Source of the DNA: CPC320 sp002684375
Lineage (GTDB): Bacteria > Pseudomonadota > Alphaproteobacteria > Rhodobacterales > Rhodobacteraceae
Length of the DNA: 23,175 bases
Assembly (NCBI GenBank): GCA_965662545.1
Contig: CBFIHZ010000046.1
Span: 1-23,175, forward strand
Reading direction: 5' to 3'
Under the pieces are notes generated by a model. It did no database searches, was not told the origin of the DNA, and worked only from the letters and a program-made list of their open reading frames with translations. The first letter of the stretch is position 1. Every line of letters starts with the position of its first letter. Below, one piece after another: positions 7,079 through 15,043 of this stretch. Made by a program: the position numbers and the translations under genes.

Positions 7079-7774
7079 TCAAAAAGTAGTCATGATTTTA
7101 TTCAATGGCTTTTTGATTTTGGCCACTTTTGGTACTTTTGCATCAGGATCTGCGCGACCAACGGCAATGATCATCACAGGCTTTTCAGAACTTGGTCGCT
7201 CCAGCAGGTTATTTAAAAACTTCATCGGGTTTGGAGTATGGGTCAAGGCCACAAGCCCGGCGTGATGCAGCGCCGAAATAAGAAAGCCAGTTGCGATGCC
7301 AACACTTTCCGGAACATAGTAATTTTTGTATCTAGTGCCGTCGTCAAACTCACCCCACCGCTGCGCAAACACCACAATCAACCACGGTGCAACCGTCAAA
7401 TGTGGCTTATCAGCATTGGTTCCGAGAGGTTCGAGCGCTTTAATCCATTCATCACCGCCCCCGCCCTCATAAAATTTTTTCTCTTCCTTTTCTGCAGCAA
7501 GCCGTATCTGACGTTTGATGTCCGGGTCTGAAATCGCAACAAAATGCCACGGCTGATGATTGGCCCCCGACGGCGCGGTACCGGCTGTGCGGATACACTC
7601 TTGTATAACAGCATCAGGAACAGCCGCGCTGTTAAAATCCCGAACACTGTGCCGCCGCTTCATGCGGTCATAGTAAGCCTCAGCTTCAAGCAACATCTCT
7701 GGGTTGCTGAGTGACATATGATCCGGAAGATCAAGTGTCTGATAGACTATTTTTTCCCGTGAAAACACTTCCAC
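7079..7774 (-). CDS. Nitroreductase-fold flavoprotein, iodotyrosine deiodinase (IYD)-like
   Basis: This 231-aa FMN-dependent reductase has the family's R-x-S-V-R-D-F start (RRHSVRDF, 40-47), the FMN/NAD loop GTAPSGANHQPWHF (65-78), and a C-terminal part ending KKPLNKIMTTF. The lid region matches iodotyrosine deiodinases. Glu98, Tyr102 and Lys123 have the same spacing (4 and 21 residues) as the Glu-Tyr-Lys triad that clamps the amino-acid substrate in human IYD. The THTP segment (178-181) falls where IYD has the Thr that tunes the flavin. The likely reaction is reductive dehalogenation of halotyrosine or a related phenol; the natural bacterial substrate is unknown. The start is uncertain: GTG 7774 opens the frame, GTG 7768 has a better-spaced GGGGG, and ATG 7717 is a shorter choice. 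It stands alone on the minus strand. Confidence 0.9.
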   Translation of the reverse strand: MEVFSREKIVYQTLDLPDHMSLSNPEMLLEAEAYYDRMKRRHSVRDFNSAAVPDAVIQECIRTAGTAPSGANHQPWHFVAISDPDIKRQIRLAAEKEEKKFYEGGGGDEWIKALEPLGTNADKPHLTVAPWLIVVFAQRWGEFDDGTRYKNYYVPESVGIATGFLISALHHAGLVALTHTPNPMKFLNNLLERPSSEKPVMIIAVGRADPDAKVPKVAKIKKPLNKIMTTF

Positions 7775-8169
7775 CCCCTGCGCGAGCTATGTCATTGACC
7801 CACATAGTAACTTGGCCACAAATACGCATATGTAACACTACACTATTTATAGAAATGAAACCAAAATAATGTAATTAAAAAATTGCTAACTCCAATCTTT
7901 ATTTTTAAATTTAGAAAATCAGATCTTGGATGCCCGTGCAATTCATCTGTGATGAAACAGCACAACCCAAAGCCCACATTTGTTAAGTTGAAAACTTTTG
8001 GTTTCAGATTGCTCTCGATGCCACAAAACATGTACCTGTGAAATGCGGTTACCCGGGATGAATTACAGGGCCAAACCCATGAAAATCAAACTTTGGTATT
8101 TTTCAGAAACTCTGTATGACAGTACCGCTGCAATACCTTGAAGCCATTGCCGCCAATGTGGAGTGACCG
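7775..8169. other. AT-rich intergenic region between divergent genes
   Basis: This roughly 395-bp spacer lies between the reductase and the methyltransferase-like gene. The part at about 7835-7920 is much richer in A and T than the surroundings. Promoters of both divergent genes must lie here, but no clear hexamer pair can be assigned. Short frames on both strands have no recognisable product. Confidence 0.5.
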
Positions 8170-8817
8170 ATGACACAAAACGAAAGAACCGCAGCATCCC
8201 AGCAACAGAGGCAACCACCCGCCAAAGCTTTGATGGAACAGGTACAGACCCGCGACGAAAGTCAGTTGTTTGACGGTGATGACACTATGTTCAAACACCT
8301 TGTCTTAGGCCTCAAAATCTATGGTGAATATGGTGTCGGACGCTCGACAAAATGGCTTTTCCACAATACGGACGCACAGGTCCACAGCGTCGATTCCGAC
8401 GCTCGGTGGGTAAAGTCCGTCCGGCAGGAATGTCAGCACAGCGACCGGCTGCACCTGCAGTATTGTGACGTTGGCCCTGTTGGCGACTGGGGATGGCCGC
8501 TGGATGACACAGGCCGTGACAATTATGCGCATTATACCACCGCTTGGTGGTCTGAAGGCATCAAACCCGATCTGGTCCTGATCGATGGCCGCTTTCGCGT
8601 CTGTTGTTTTTTAACATCTCTTAAATATGCAAAGACTGGCACAAAGATTATTTTCGACGATTATTTTAACCGACCCGAATATCATTTGGTCGAAGAATTC
8701 GTGAAACCTAGTGAGGCATGCGGTCGTCAGGCGCTGTTTATCAAAACCACCGACACCGACCAAAAAGACGCGGCACTAGATCGGGTCATTGCCCAATTTC
8801 AATTTATAAAAGAGTGA
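8170..8817 (+). CDS. SAM-dependent methyltransferase-like (Rossmann) protein, unknown substrate
   Basis: At 215 aa, it has a Gln-rich N-terminal stretch and then a Rossmann pattern. EYGVGRST (53-60) is a glycine-rich S-adenosylmethionine-type loop. VHSVDSDARW (71-80) ends strand 2 with acidic residues that would hold the ribose. PDLVLIDGRFR (133-143) and KIIFDDYF (159-166) are later strands of the class I fold. Similar proteins with E-Y-G-x-G-x-S-T and DGRFR occur in surface-polysaccharide gene sets, so a sugar or glycan acceptor is possible but unproven. The start ATG 8170 has GGAG seven bases upstream. pyrC follows after 77 bases, so read-through is possible though the functions do not obviously match. 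Confidence 0.7.
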   Translation: MTQNERTAASQQQRQPPAKALMEQVQTRDESQLFDGDDTMFKHLVLGLKIYGEYGVGRSTKWLFHNTDAQVHSVDSDARWVKSVRQECQHSDRLHLQYCDVGPVGDWGWPLDDTGRDNYAHYTTAWWSEGIKPDLVLIDGRFRVCCFLTSLKYAKTGTKIIFDDYFNRPEYHLVEEFVKPSEACGRQALFIKTTDTDQKDAALDRVIAQFQFIKE

Positions 8818-8894
8818 CCTTGTACCGCGCTTTGCCAGTCCGGCGCTGATTTGGCCTCTGGCATTTATCTTAAAGACTGTGTAACCGATCCAGC

Positions 8895-9935
8895 ATGATT
8901 AGATCACTGACAATACGCCGCCCCGATGATTGGCACTTGCACCTGCGCGATGGGGCAATGCTTTCCGCGGTGCTGGCCGAAACCGCCCGTCACTTCAACC
9001 GCGCAATCATAATGCCGAACCTCGTGCCACCGGTCACAACCGGCGCGCAAGCCGCTGCCTACCGTGACCGAATTTTGGCTGCCCTGCCCGATGGTCAGAC
9101 TTTTGAGCCATTGATGACGCTCTATCTCACCGAGGACACCGACGTTGATGACCTGACAGCGGCCCATGCCAGTGGATTGATAAAAGCCGTCAAGCTCTAC
9201 CCCGCGGGTGCGACCACCAATTCCGCCTCAGGGGTGCATAACTTTGACAAAATCCGCCCCATACTTGAGCGTATGGCTGAAATAGGCTGCCCGTTATGTG
9301 TTCACGGCGAAGTTACAGATCCCGAGGTTGATATCTTCGACCGCGAGGCGGTTTTTATAGATCGCGTGTTGACACCGTTACGCCGTGACACACCCGGTTT
9401 GCGCGTGATTATGGAACATATCACCACCTCGGATGCGGTTGAGTACGTCAAGGACGAGGCCGACAATCTGGCCGCAACCGTGACCACGCACCATCTGATG
9501 ATCAACCGCAATCACATTCTGGCCGGTGGCATAAAGCCGCATTATTACTGCTTACCGGTTGCAAAACGTGAAACTCACAGGGTAGCCCTGCGCAAAGCAG
9601 CAACGTCCGGCAATGCAAAATTTTTCCTTGGTACCGACAGTGCCCCCCATGTGGATGCCGCCAAAGAACAGGCCTGCGGGTGCGCCGGATGTTTCACCGC
9701 CACCAACACCATGGCCATTCTGGCGCATGTTTTCGAACAAGAGGCCGCGCTTGAGCAGCTAGAGGCTTTCACCTCGCTGAACGGTCCAGCCTTTTACGGC
9801 TTGCCGGTAAATACCGGCAGCATGATCCTGACAAAGGGCGAAGTGGTACGATTCCCCGACAAGATCGCAACAAAAGACGGCCCCATCACAGTGTTCGACC
9901 CCGGCGTCGATATTCATTGGCAGGTCACACAATGA
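8895..9935 (+). CDS. pyrC: Dihydroorotase
   Basis: PyrC closes carbamoyl-aspartate to dihydroorotate, the third step of pyrimidine synthesis, in the cytoplasm. At 346 aa it is the E. coli PyrC type, and all two-zinc active-site residues are found exactly two positions earlier than in E. coli: His14 and His16 (DWHLHLRDG), carbamylated Lys100 (IKAVKLYPAGAT), His137 (CVHGE), His175 (MEHITT) and Asp248 (FLGTDSAPH). MPNLVPPV near residue 40 is the conserved substrate loop. The start ATG 8895 gives the standard N-terminus. It precedes pyrE by 79 bases, so the two pyrimidine genes are probably co-expressed. No broken or unusual residues are seen. Confidence 0.97.
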   Translation: MIRSLTIRRPDDWHLHLRDGAMLSAVLAETARHFNRAIIMPNLVPPVTTGAQAAAYRDRILAALPDGQTFEPLMTLYLTEDTDVDDLTAAHASGLIKAVKLYPAGATTNSASGVHNFDKIRPILERMAEIGCPLCVHGEVTDPEVDIFDREAVFIDRVLTPLRRDTPGLRVIMEHITTSDAVEYVKDEADNLAATVTTHHLMINRNHILAGGIKPHYYCLPVAKRETHRVALRKAATSGNAKFFLGTDSAPHVDAAKEQACGCAGCFTATNTMAILAHVFEQEAALEQLEAFTSLNGPAFYGLPVNTGSMILTKGEVVRFPDKIATKDGPITVFDPGVDIHWQVTQ

Positions 9936-10014
9936 TCTTTTATCCGACCGGCATGCCCATCTGCCCCACAACAGATTACACCCGCTGCCGCAACCTTTGG
10001 CGAAAGGGCCCCGA

Positions 10015-10689
10015 ATGAACATCTCTGCCACCCAGTCATCGCAAGAAATTGCCCGCCTCTCAGCACGGATGTTGCTGGAAATAAAGGCCGTGCATTTCAA
10101 TGCCACTGATCCTTTCACCTTGGCCTCTGGTCTGCCCAGCCCAACCTACATCGATTGTCGCAAGGTGATCTCATTCCCTCGGGTGCGGAACGCGCTGATG
10201 GATTTCATGTGCCAGACCCTGACCCGTGATGCTGGTTTTGAGGCGTTTGACAATATCGCCGGTGGGGAAACAGCCGGTATTCCGTTTGCCGCATTGGTGG
10301 CCGAACGTCTGGCGCTGCCAATGAGTTATGTCCGTAAAAAGCCCAAGGGTTACGGCCGCAACGCCCGCATAGAGGGCAACATGTTTGAGGGTCAACGGGT
10401 CTTGTTGGTCGAAGACCTGACCACCGACGGCGGTAGCAAACTGTCATTCGTCGACGCGATACGCGAGACCGGTGCCTCTTGCAGCCACACGGCAGTGATC
10501 TTTAATTATGGCATTTTTCCTGAGACCAAGAAGGTTCTCGGCGACCACGGCGTCACCCTACACGCTTTGTGCACTTGGTGGGATGTTTTGGCCGAAGCCA
10601 AAGCCCAACAAGTGTTTGACACCAACACCCTGAACGAGGTTGAGCAATTCCTGCAAGCGCCCCGTGACTGGCAGGACGCACATAAATAA
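10015..10689 (+). CDS. pyrE: Orotate phosphoribosyltransferase
   Basis: PyrE joins orotate to PRPP to give orotidine 5'-phosphate. At 224 aa, it shows the PRPP-binding motif VLLVEDLTTDGGSK (129-142), the basic loop VRKKPKGYGRNARIEG (106-121), whose lysines act across the dimer interface, and the N-terminal FTLASGLPSPTYIDCRK segment that binds orotate. The start chosen is ATG 10015, with AAAGGG about six bases upstream; an in-frame TTG at 9997 would add six residues without a ribosome binding site. It lies downstream of pyrC in the same direction. The C-terminal 30 residues beyond the core are as in alphaproteobacterial PyrE proteins. Confidence 0.95.
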   Translation: MNISATQSSQEIARLSARMLLEIKAVHFNATDPFTLASGLPSPTYIDCRKVISFPRVRNALMDFMCQTLTRDAGFEAFDNIAGGETAGIPFAALVAERLALPMSYVRKKPKGYGRNARIEGNMFEGQRVLLVEDLTTDGGSKLSFVDAIRETGASCSHTAVIFNYGIFPETKKVLGDHGVTLHALCTWWDVLAEAKAQQVFDTNTLNEVEQFLQAPRDWQDAHK

Positions 10690-10796
10690 GTCCCGAGATC
10701 CAAACCTCGAAAACAATTTCTATTGGCAGGAATGTCCCAACACACACAAAATGCTGGGGTCTGGGCCTGTTTTATGCTATATGCTGTAGGTCAATC

Positions 10797-10816
10797 CTAT
10801 CCACAACTTATCCACA
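10797..10816 (+). promoter_or_regulatory. Two adjacent DnaA-box-like sites upstream of dnaB
   Basis: CTATCCACA (10797-10805) and the perfect consensus TTATCCACA (10808-10816) lie in the same orientation, starting 11 bases apart, which is one helical turn. They sit about 70-90 bases before the dnaB start and just after an AT-rich TATGCTATATG stretch that may contain the -10 region. DnaA could therefore regulate helicase expression. This is a direct motif match; function is inferred. Confidence 0.7.
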
Positions 10817-10885
10817 GAAACATACAATTTGCACAGGCAAGCCTTGGTGGATTACCACCATCTGGGATAAACGCGGGGCACCATC

Positions 10886-12379
10886 ATGAACGAGATCACG
10901 GCCTTCAATGCCACCGGCGCCAATATTGAAGCCCCGGAAACCATGCCGCATTCGATTGAGGCCGAGCAACAGCTTCTGGGCGCGATCCTGACCAATAACG
11001 ATATCTATGATCGCATCGAATCGATCATCGGACCCGAACATTTTTTTGATCCAGTGCACGCCCGTATCTTTGAAATTTCTGCCAGCCGCATCAAGAAAAA
11101 CAACCTTGCCTCTCCGGTGACACTCAAAGCCTTTATGGAGGATGATGAGGGTCTGAAAGAACTGGGCGGCCCTGCCTATCTGGCCCGTCTTGCTGGCGCG
11201 GCGATTTCAGCTTTTGCCGCGCGTGATTATGCGCAGATGATCTATGATCTGGGTATCCGCCGCGACCTGATCGGTCTTGGCCAAGATATTGCCGCCAAAG
11301 CCGCCAAGGTAGACGTTGATCAGGAACCTGCCGAACAGATCATCGAAGCGGAGCAAAAACTATATAAGCTGGCCGAACAAGGCCAATCGGAAAGCGGATT
11401 TCAGTCGTTTCTGAAAGCCGTCACCGACGCCGTTAATGTTGCCAACGCCGCCTATCAACGCGAAGGTGGCATGTCAGGCGTTTCGACAGGCTTGATCGAT
11501 ATGGATAAAAAACTGGGCGGTTTGCATAAATCCGATCTGTTGATCCTTGCTGGCCGACCCTCGATGGGCAAAACCTCACTGGCCACCAATATCGCGTTCA
11601 ACATTGCCAAGACCTACCGGCGCGGCACCCGTCCCGATGGCAGTGAAGGTGCCGTTGAAGGCGGGGTTGTTGGGTTCTACAGCCTCGAGATGAGCGCCGA
11701 GCAACTGGCCGCTCGGATCCTGTCCGAGGCCTCAGAAGTGCCATCTGAACAAATCCGCCGTGGCGATATGACCGAAGGCGAATTTCGCCGCTTTGTCGAT
11801 GCCGCCAAAAGCCTTGAGGCCTGCCCGCTGTATATCGACGACACGCCGGCGCTGCCAATCTCTCAGTTGGCCGCCCGAGCGCGGCGTCTCAAACGAACCC
11901 ATGGGTTGGATGTTTTGATTATCGATTATCTGCAACTGGTACGCCCTGCCAGCGCCAAAGACAGCCGCGTCAACGAGGTGTCCGAGATCACTCAAGGTAT
12001 GAAGGCCATCGCTAAGGAATTGGATATCCCGGTGATTGCGTTGTCACAACTGTCACGGGCGGTGGAAAACCGCGAAGACAAGCGGCCGCAATTGTCTGAT
12101 CTGCGCGAATCCGGCTCAATCGAGCAGGATGCCGATGTGGTGATGTTCGTCTTCCGCGAAGAATATTATAAAGAACGCGAAAAACCGAGCGATAACGAGC
12201 TGGATAAGATGGCAGCTTGGCAAGACGATATGGAGCGCTTGCACGGCCGGGCCGAAGTGATTATCGGCAAGCAACGCCACGGCCCGATTGGCACGGTCGA
12301 TCTGAGCTTTGAAGGGCGGTTTACCCGATTTGGCAATCTGGTCAAACCCTGGCAACAAGGCGGAGATCAGGGGTATTAA
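10886..12379 (+). CDS. dnaB: Replicative DNA helicase
   Basis: DnaB is the hexameric 5'-3' helicase of the replication fork. At 497 aa, the N-terminal domain (about 20-120, starting PHSIEAEQQLLGAIL) contacts primase, a linker runs to about 195, and the RecA-like motor follows. The motor has Walker A GRPSMGKT (223-230), catalytic Glu in FYSLEMS (268), Walker B VLIIDYLQL (343-351) and the DNA/ATP motif region QLSRAVE..RPQLSDLRESGSIEQDADVV (387-419). An insertion of about 15 residues after Walker A (around 245-260) fits what I know of alphaproteobacterial DnaB. There is no intein. The start is ATG 10886. The two DnaA-box-like sites upstream hint at coupling to initiation. It follows pyrE by about 200 bases and is likely its own transcription unit. 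Confidence 0.97.
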   Translation: MNEITAFNATGANIEAPETMPHSIEAEQQLLGAILTNNDIYDRIESIIGPEHFFDPVHARIFEISASRIKKNNLASPVTLKAFMEDDEGLKELGGPAYLARLAGAAISAFAARDYAQMIYDLGIRRDLIGLGQDIAAKAAKVDVDQEPAEQIIEAEQKLYKLAEQGQSESGFQSFLKAVTDAVNVANAAYQREGGMSGVSTGLIDMDKKLGGLHKSDLLILAGRPSMGKTSLATNIAFNIAKTYRRGTRPDGSEGAVEGGVVGFYSLEMSAEQLAARILSEASEVPSEQIRRGDMTEGEFRRFVDAAKSLEACPLYIDDTPALPISQLAARARRLKRTHGLDVLIIDYLQLVRPASAKDSRVNEVSEITQGMKAIAKELDIPVIALSQLSRAVENREDKRPQLSDLRESGSIEQDADVVMFVFREEYYKEREKPSDNELDKMAAWQDDMERLHGRAEVIIGKQRHGPIGTVDLSFEGRFTRFGNLVKPWQQGGDQGY

Positions 12380-12626
12380 CTCTGGCGCAAAGACTGTTGG
12401 GCGCCGCATGCGGATAGAATGCGCATTCCTTTAGGATTATTAAATTATAAATATACACCTTTAGATTGATTTTACTTTCTATTCCTGATAGATGGTCCTA
12501 ATGCAACAGATTAGCACATTTTATTGGCCGTACCCCCTTCTCTAAGCCACGCTGATATTGCGACCCATTTCCCCTACCCTGTGACGATATCAACCTTTTC
12601 AACAGGGTCAAGAACCGGACTTTACC

Positions 12627-13082
12627 ATGCAGAACCCACTGAAAATCCGGCGTGCAACCCCCAGTGACCTACCGTTGATCACACGGTTTACAGACCTGCT
12701 TGCCCGCTTTCACGGTGACAGCTATATCTGCGATCCCGCTGTCATCATGCGCGATGTGTTTGGGCCCATAAGCGGCGCTCGAGTGTATTTTGGCGAACAT
12801 GAAAACCGCGCAATTACTTATGCAGTCTGCACGACAGAGATCGCTCTACACCGCAATCAACGCCGCCTGCATATCCATTTATTCTATGTTCTCAAGGCCC
12901 ACCGGCGCACAGGTGTCGCGCAGCAGATGGTGACATATCTGCAGCAGGTGGCGCAACTTGAGGGGGCCAGCGCCCTAACTGTTAGCGCCGATCTGCAAAA
13001 CGAGGCGGCGCAACAAAGTTATCTGGCAATGGGCTTTAAGCGCCGCGCGCTGACTGGCGCATATTTCTTAAAGAGCTTTTAA
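12627..13082 (+). CDS. GNAT family N-acetyltransferase
   Basis: At 151 aa, it is the size of a single GNAT domain. It begins with the typical IRRATPSDLPLI first strand and helix. Acetyl-CoA motif A is AHRRTGVAQQMVTYL (91-105), with the pyrophosphate loop R-R-x-G-V-A, preceded by the LHIHLFYVL strand. Motif B is LQNEAAQQSYLAMGFKRR (123-140), with Asn125 and the Tyr132 that often donates a proton. The acceptor is unknown. It lies alone between dnaB and alr with about 250 bp upstream, part of it AT-rich and possibly holding the promoter. A short hairpin follows its stop. Confidence 0.85.
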   Translation: MQNPLKIRRATPSDLPLITRFTDLLARFHGDSYICDPAVIMRDVFGPISGARVYFGEHENRAITYAVCTTEIALHRNQRRLHIHLFYVLKAHRRTGVAQQMVTYLQQVAQLEGASALTVSADLQNEAAQQSYLAMGFKRRALTGAYFLKSF

Positions 13083-13112
13083 TCTGACAGTTCTGCACCC
13101 CTGCGCAGGTTC

Positions 13113-13135
13113 GCCAAAGCGTCATCACCTTTGGC
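13113..13135. terminator. Weak hairpin after the acetyltransferase gene
   Basis: GCCAAAG (13113-13119) and CTTTGGC (13129-13135) form a perfect 7-bp stem with a 9-nt loop, about 30 bases after the stop. There is no T-run, so intrinsic termination is doubtful; it may instead protect the mRNA 3' end. Confidence 0.35.
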
Positions 13136-13226
13136 TGCGTGCCATGTGAACAATACTGATCCATTTTACCCGACCCAAACGCCGCTTTGTGCTTGACCTT
13201 ACCGGCGCGCCAATCAAGAACAAGAT

Positions 13227-14264
13227 ATGAGCACCGCAACACTCCGTATTGATCTGCAAGCCTTGGCCGCCAATTGGCAGGCGCTGGATACCCTAGGCAG
13301 CTGCGAGACCGCAGCGGTTGTTAAGGCAGACGGCTATGGGTTGGGCAGCGCACAGGTCGCAACAGCTTTGGCTAAGGCAGGGGCCCGCAAGTTTTTTGTC
13401 GCGGTCGCCGAAGAGGGCGTGGCGGTGCGTAACGCCCTTGGTCCCGACCCCAAAGTCTTCGTGTTTTCAGGTCACATGGCTGGAGATACAGACCTGTTGC
13501 AACAAGCTGGCCTGACGCCGCTGATCAATTCCGCCCAACAGTTGCAGCGCCATCTTCAGGCCCTGCCCGGCCACGATTTTGGCTTGCAACTGGACACAGG
13601 GATGAACCGCCTCGGACTAGAGCCGTCTGACTGGCAGGATCTGCGCCAGCAGGCTTTAGCGCATGACCCGGTGCTGGTTATCAGCCATCTGGCCTGTGCC
13701 GATACGCCCAATCACGCGATGAATGCAACACAGCTTGCATGCTTTCGCGACATGACCGACGATTTACAGATCCCGCGTTCGCTCTCTGCAACCGGCGGGA
13801 TACTTCTGGGGCCAGAATATCATTTTGACCTGACCCGCCCCGGCATCGGTCTGTACGGCGGGGCCCCCTATTCTGTCGCCCACCCTGTGGTGTCGCTGTC
13901 GCTGCCAGTGATCCAGATCCGGGACGTTATGGAGGGCGAATCCGTCGGCTATGGCAATACGTGGTCTGCCAAACGGCCCAGCCGTATCGCCACTGTTTCG
14001 GCCGGCTATGCCGACGGTTTGATCCGGGCCATGGGGCCACATCTGTCGCTGTTTGACGGTGCCACAGCCTGCCCGATCGTGGGACGCATTTCGATGGATT
14101 TGATCACTGTCGATGTCACCGAACTGACCCAAGTACCGGACGCGCTTTCCATGCTCAACACGCATCAAACGATCGAACGCCTCGCCGAGGCTGCAGGCAC
14201 CATTGGCTATGAAATTCTGACGTCGCTGGGGGCCCGCTACAACCGGGTCTATATGAGTTCATGA
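13227..14264 (+). CDS. alr: Alanine racemase
   Basis: This PLP enzyme makes D-alanine for peptidoglycan. At 345 aa, it is an N-terminal TIM barrel plus a C-terminal beta domain. The PLP lysine is Lys33 in AAVVKADGYGLG. LQLDTGMNRLG (120-130) is the conserved strand whose Arg contacts the cofactor ring region. The second catalytic base is Tyr242 in VGYGNTW, and GRISMDL (287-292) is the substrate-anchoring loop. VSAGYADGL (258-265) and GARYNRVY at the end are also family signatures. The start ATG 13227 has a weak AAGAAC ribosome binding site. Its last bases overlap the mlaE start (ATGA), so it is translationally coupled to the lipid-transport genes. A standard biosynthetic Alr is the best reading. 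Confidence 0.95.
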   Translation: MSTATLRIDLQALAANWQALDTLGSCETAAVVKADGYGLGSAQVATALAKAGARKFFVAVAEEGVAVRNALGPDPKVFVFSGHMAGDTDLLQQAGLTPLINSAQQLQRHLQALPGHDFGLQLDTGMNRLGLEPSDWQDLRQQALAHDPVLVISHLACADTPNHAMNATQLACFRDMTDDLQIPRSLSATGGILLGPEYHFDLTRPGIGLYGGAPYSVAHPVVSLSLPVIQIRDVMEGESVGYGNTWSAKRPSRIATVSAGYADGLIRAMGPHLSLFDGATACPIVGRISMDLITVDVTELTQVPDALSMLNTHQTIERLAEAAGTIGYEILTSLGARYNRVYMSS

Positions 14265-15043
14265 ACCCGCTTAGCCCCCTTGCCGCCGTCGGCCGCTCGG
14301 TTCTGGCGCTGTTACAGCAGATCGGTCAGGTCAGCCTGTTCGCCGCCAATACTCTGTCACATCTGGTGCGCCCGCCGTTCTATCCGCGTGAATTTCTATC
14401 AGCGCTGTTTCAAATTGGATGGTTATCGCTGCCGGTTGTCGGCCTGACCGCCTTTTTCACCGGAGGGGCATTGGCTCTGCAAATCTATGCTGGCGGTGCC
14501 CGGTTTAACGCCGAGGCGGTGGTGCCCTCTATTGTGGCTATTGGTATGGTACGCGAACTGGGTCCTGTGCTTGGCGGTTTAATGGTTGCGGCCCGGGTGG
14601 CCAGCTCGATCGCCGCTGAACTGGGCACGATGAAGGTCACCGAACAAATCGACGCGCTTGTAACACTCTCAACCGATCCAATGAAGTTTCTGACGCTGCC
14701 CCGCGTGCTGGCTGCAACGCTGGCCATGCCGGTTCTGGTAGCAGTTGGCGACACGATTGGCATCATGGGGGGCTATCTGGTTGCCGTGGCGCGGCTTGAG
14801 TTTAACGCCGCAACTTATCTGTCTAATACTGTTGATTTTTTACAGCTTTGGGACATACTCTCAGGGCTGGTCAAAGGCGCAGTCTTTGGCTTTATCGTCG
14901 CGTTGATGGGCTGTTATTACGGCATGACATCAGGGCGGGGTGCGCAAGGGGTTGGACGGGCAACAAAAACCGCCGTGGTCGTAGCCAGCGTGCTAATTCT
15001 GGCAGCCAACTACCTCTTGACCGAGGTGTTTTTCTCCGCATGA
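14261..15043 (+). CDS. mlaE: MlaE-family ABC transporter permease
   Basis: This 260-aa membrane permease of the MlaE/YrbE type belongs to ABC systems that move phospholipids (or related hydrophobic compounds) between inner and outer membrane. It has a cytoplasmic amphipathic N-terminus, then about five to six hydrophobic segments. The family core is AVVPSIVAIGMVRELGPVLGGLMVAARVASSIAAELGTMKVTEQIDAL, split over residues about 87-135, with the conserved E-L-G-T-M-x-V-T-E-Q-I-D-A motif that docks the ATPase. It overlaps alr at the 5' end and mlaF at the 3' end by four bases each. No MlaD (MCE) gene lies nearby, so the substrate-binding partner must be encoded elsewhere. Confidence 0.93.
   Translation: MNPLSPLAAVGRSVLALLQQIGQVSLFAANTLSHLVRPPFYPREFLSALFQIGWLSLPVVGLTAFFTGGALALQIYAGGARFNAEAVVPSIVAIGMVRELGPVLGGLMVAARVASSIAAELGTMKVTEQIDALVTLSTDPMKFLTLPRVLAATLAMPVLVAVGDTIGIMGGYLVAVARLEFNAATYLSNTVDFLQLWDILSGLVKGAVFGFIVALMGCYYGMTSGRGAQGVGRATKTAVVVASVLILAANYLLTEVFFSA

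Noticed and set aside
7843..8031. 62-aa minus-strand frame in the AT-rich spacer before the methyltransferase-like gene
   Set aside because: Composition follows the AT-rich background, no ribosome binding site and no known motif; likely chance.
12417..12428. Palindrome GAATGCGCATTC after dnaB as a terminator
   Set aside because: It has no loop and only a short, weak CTTT tail; too short to call.
14848..15039. Longer N-terminal extension of the MlaF frame inside mlaE
   Set aside because: The extension is an out-of-frame shadow of mlaE; the ATGA-coupled start at 15040 gives the normal ATPase N-terminus.
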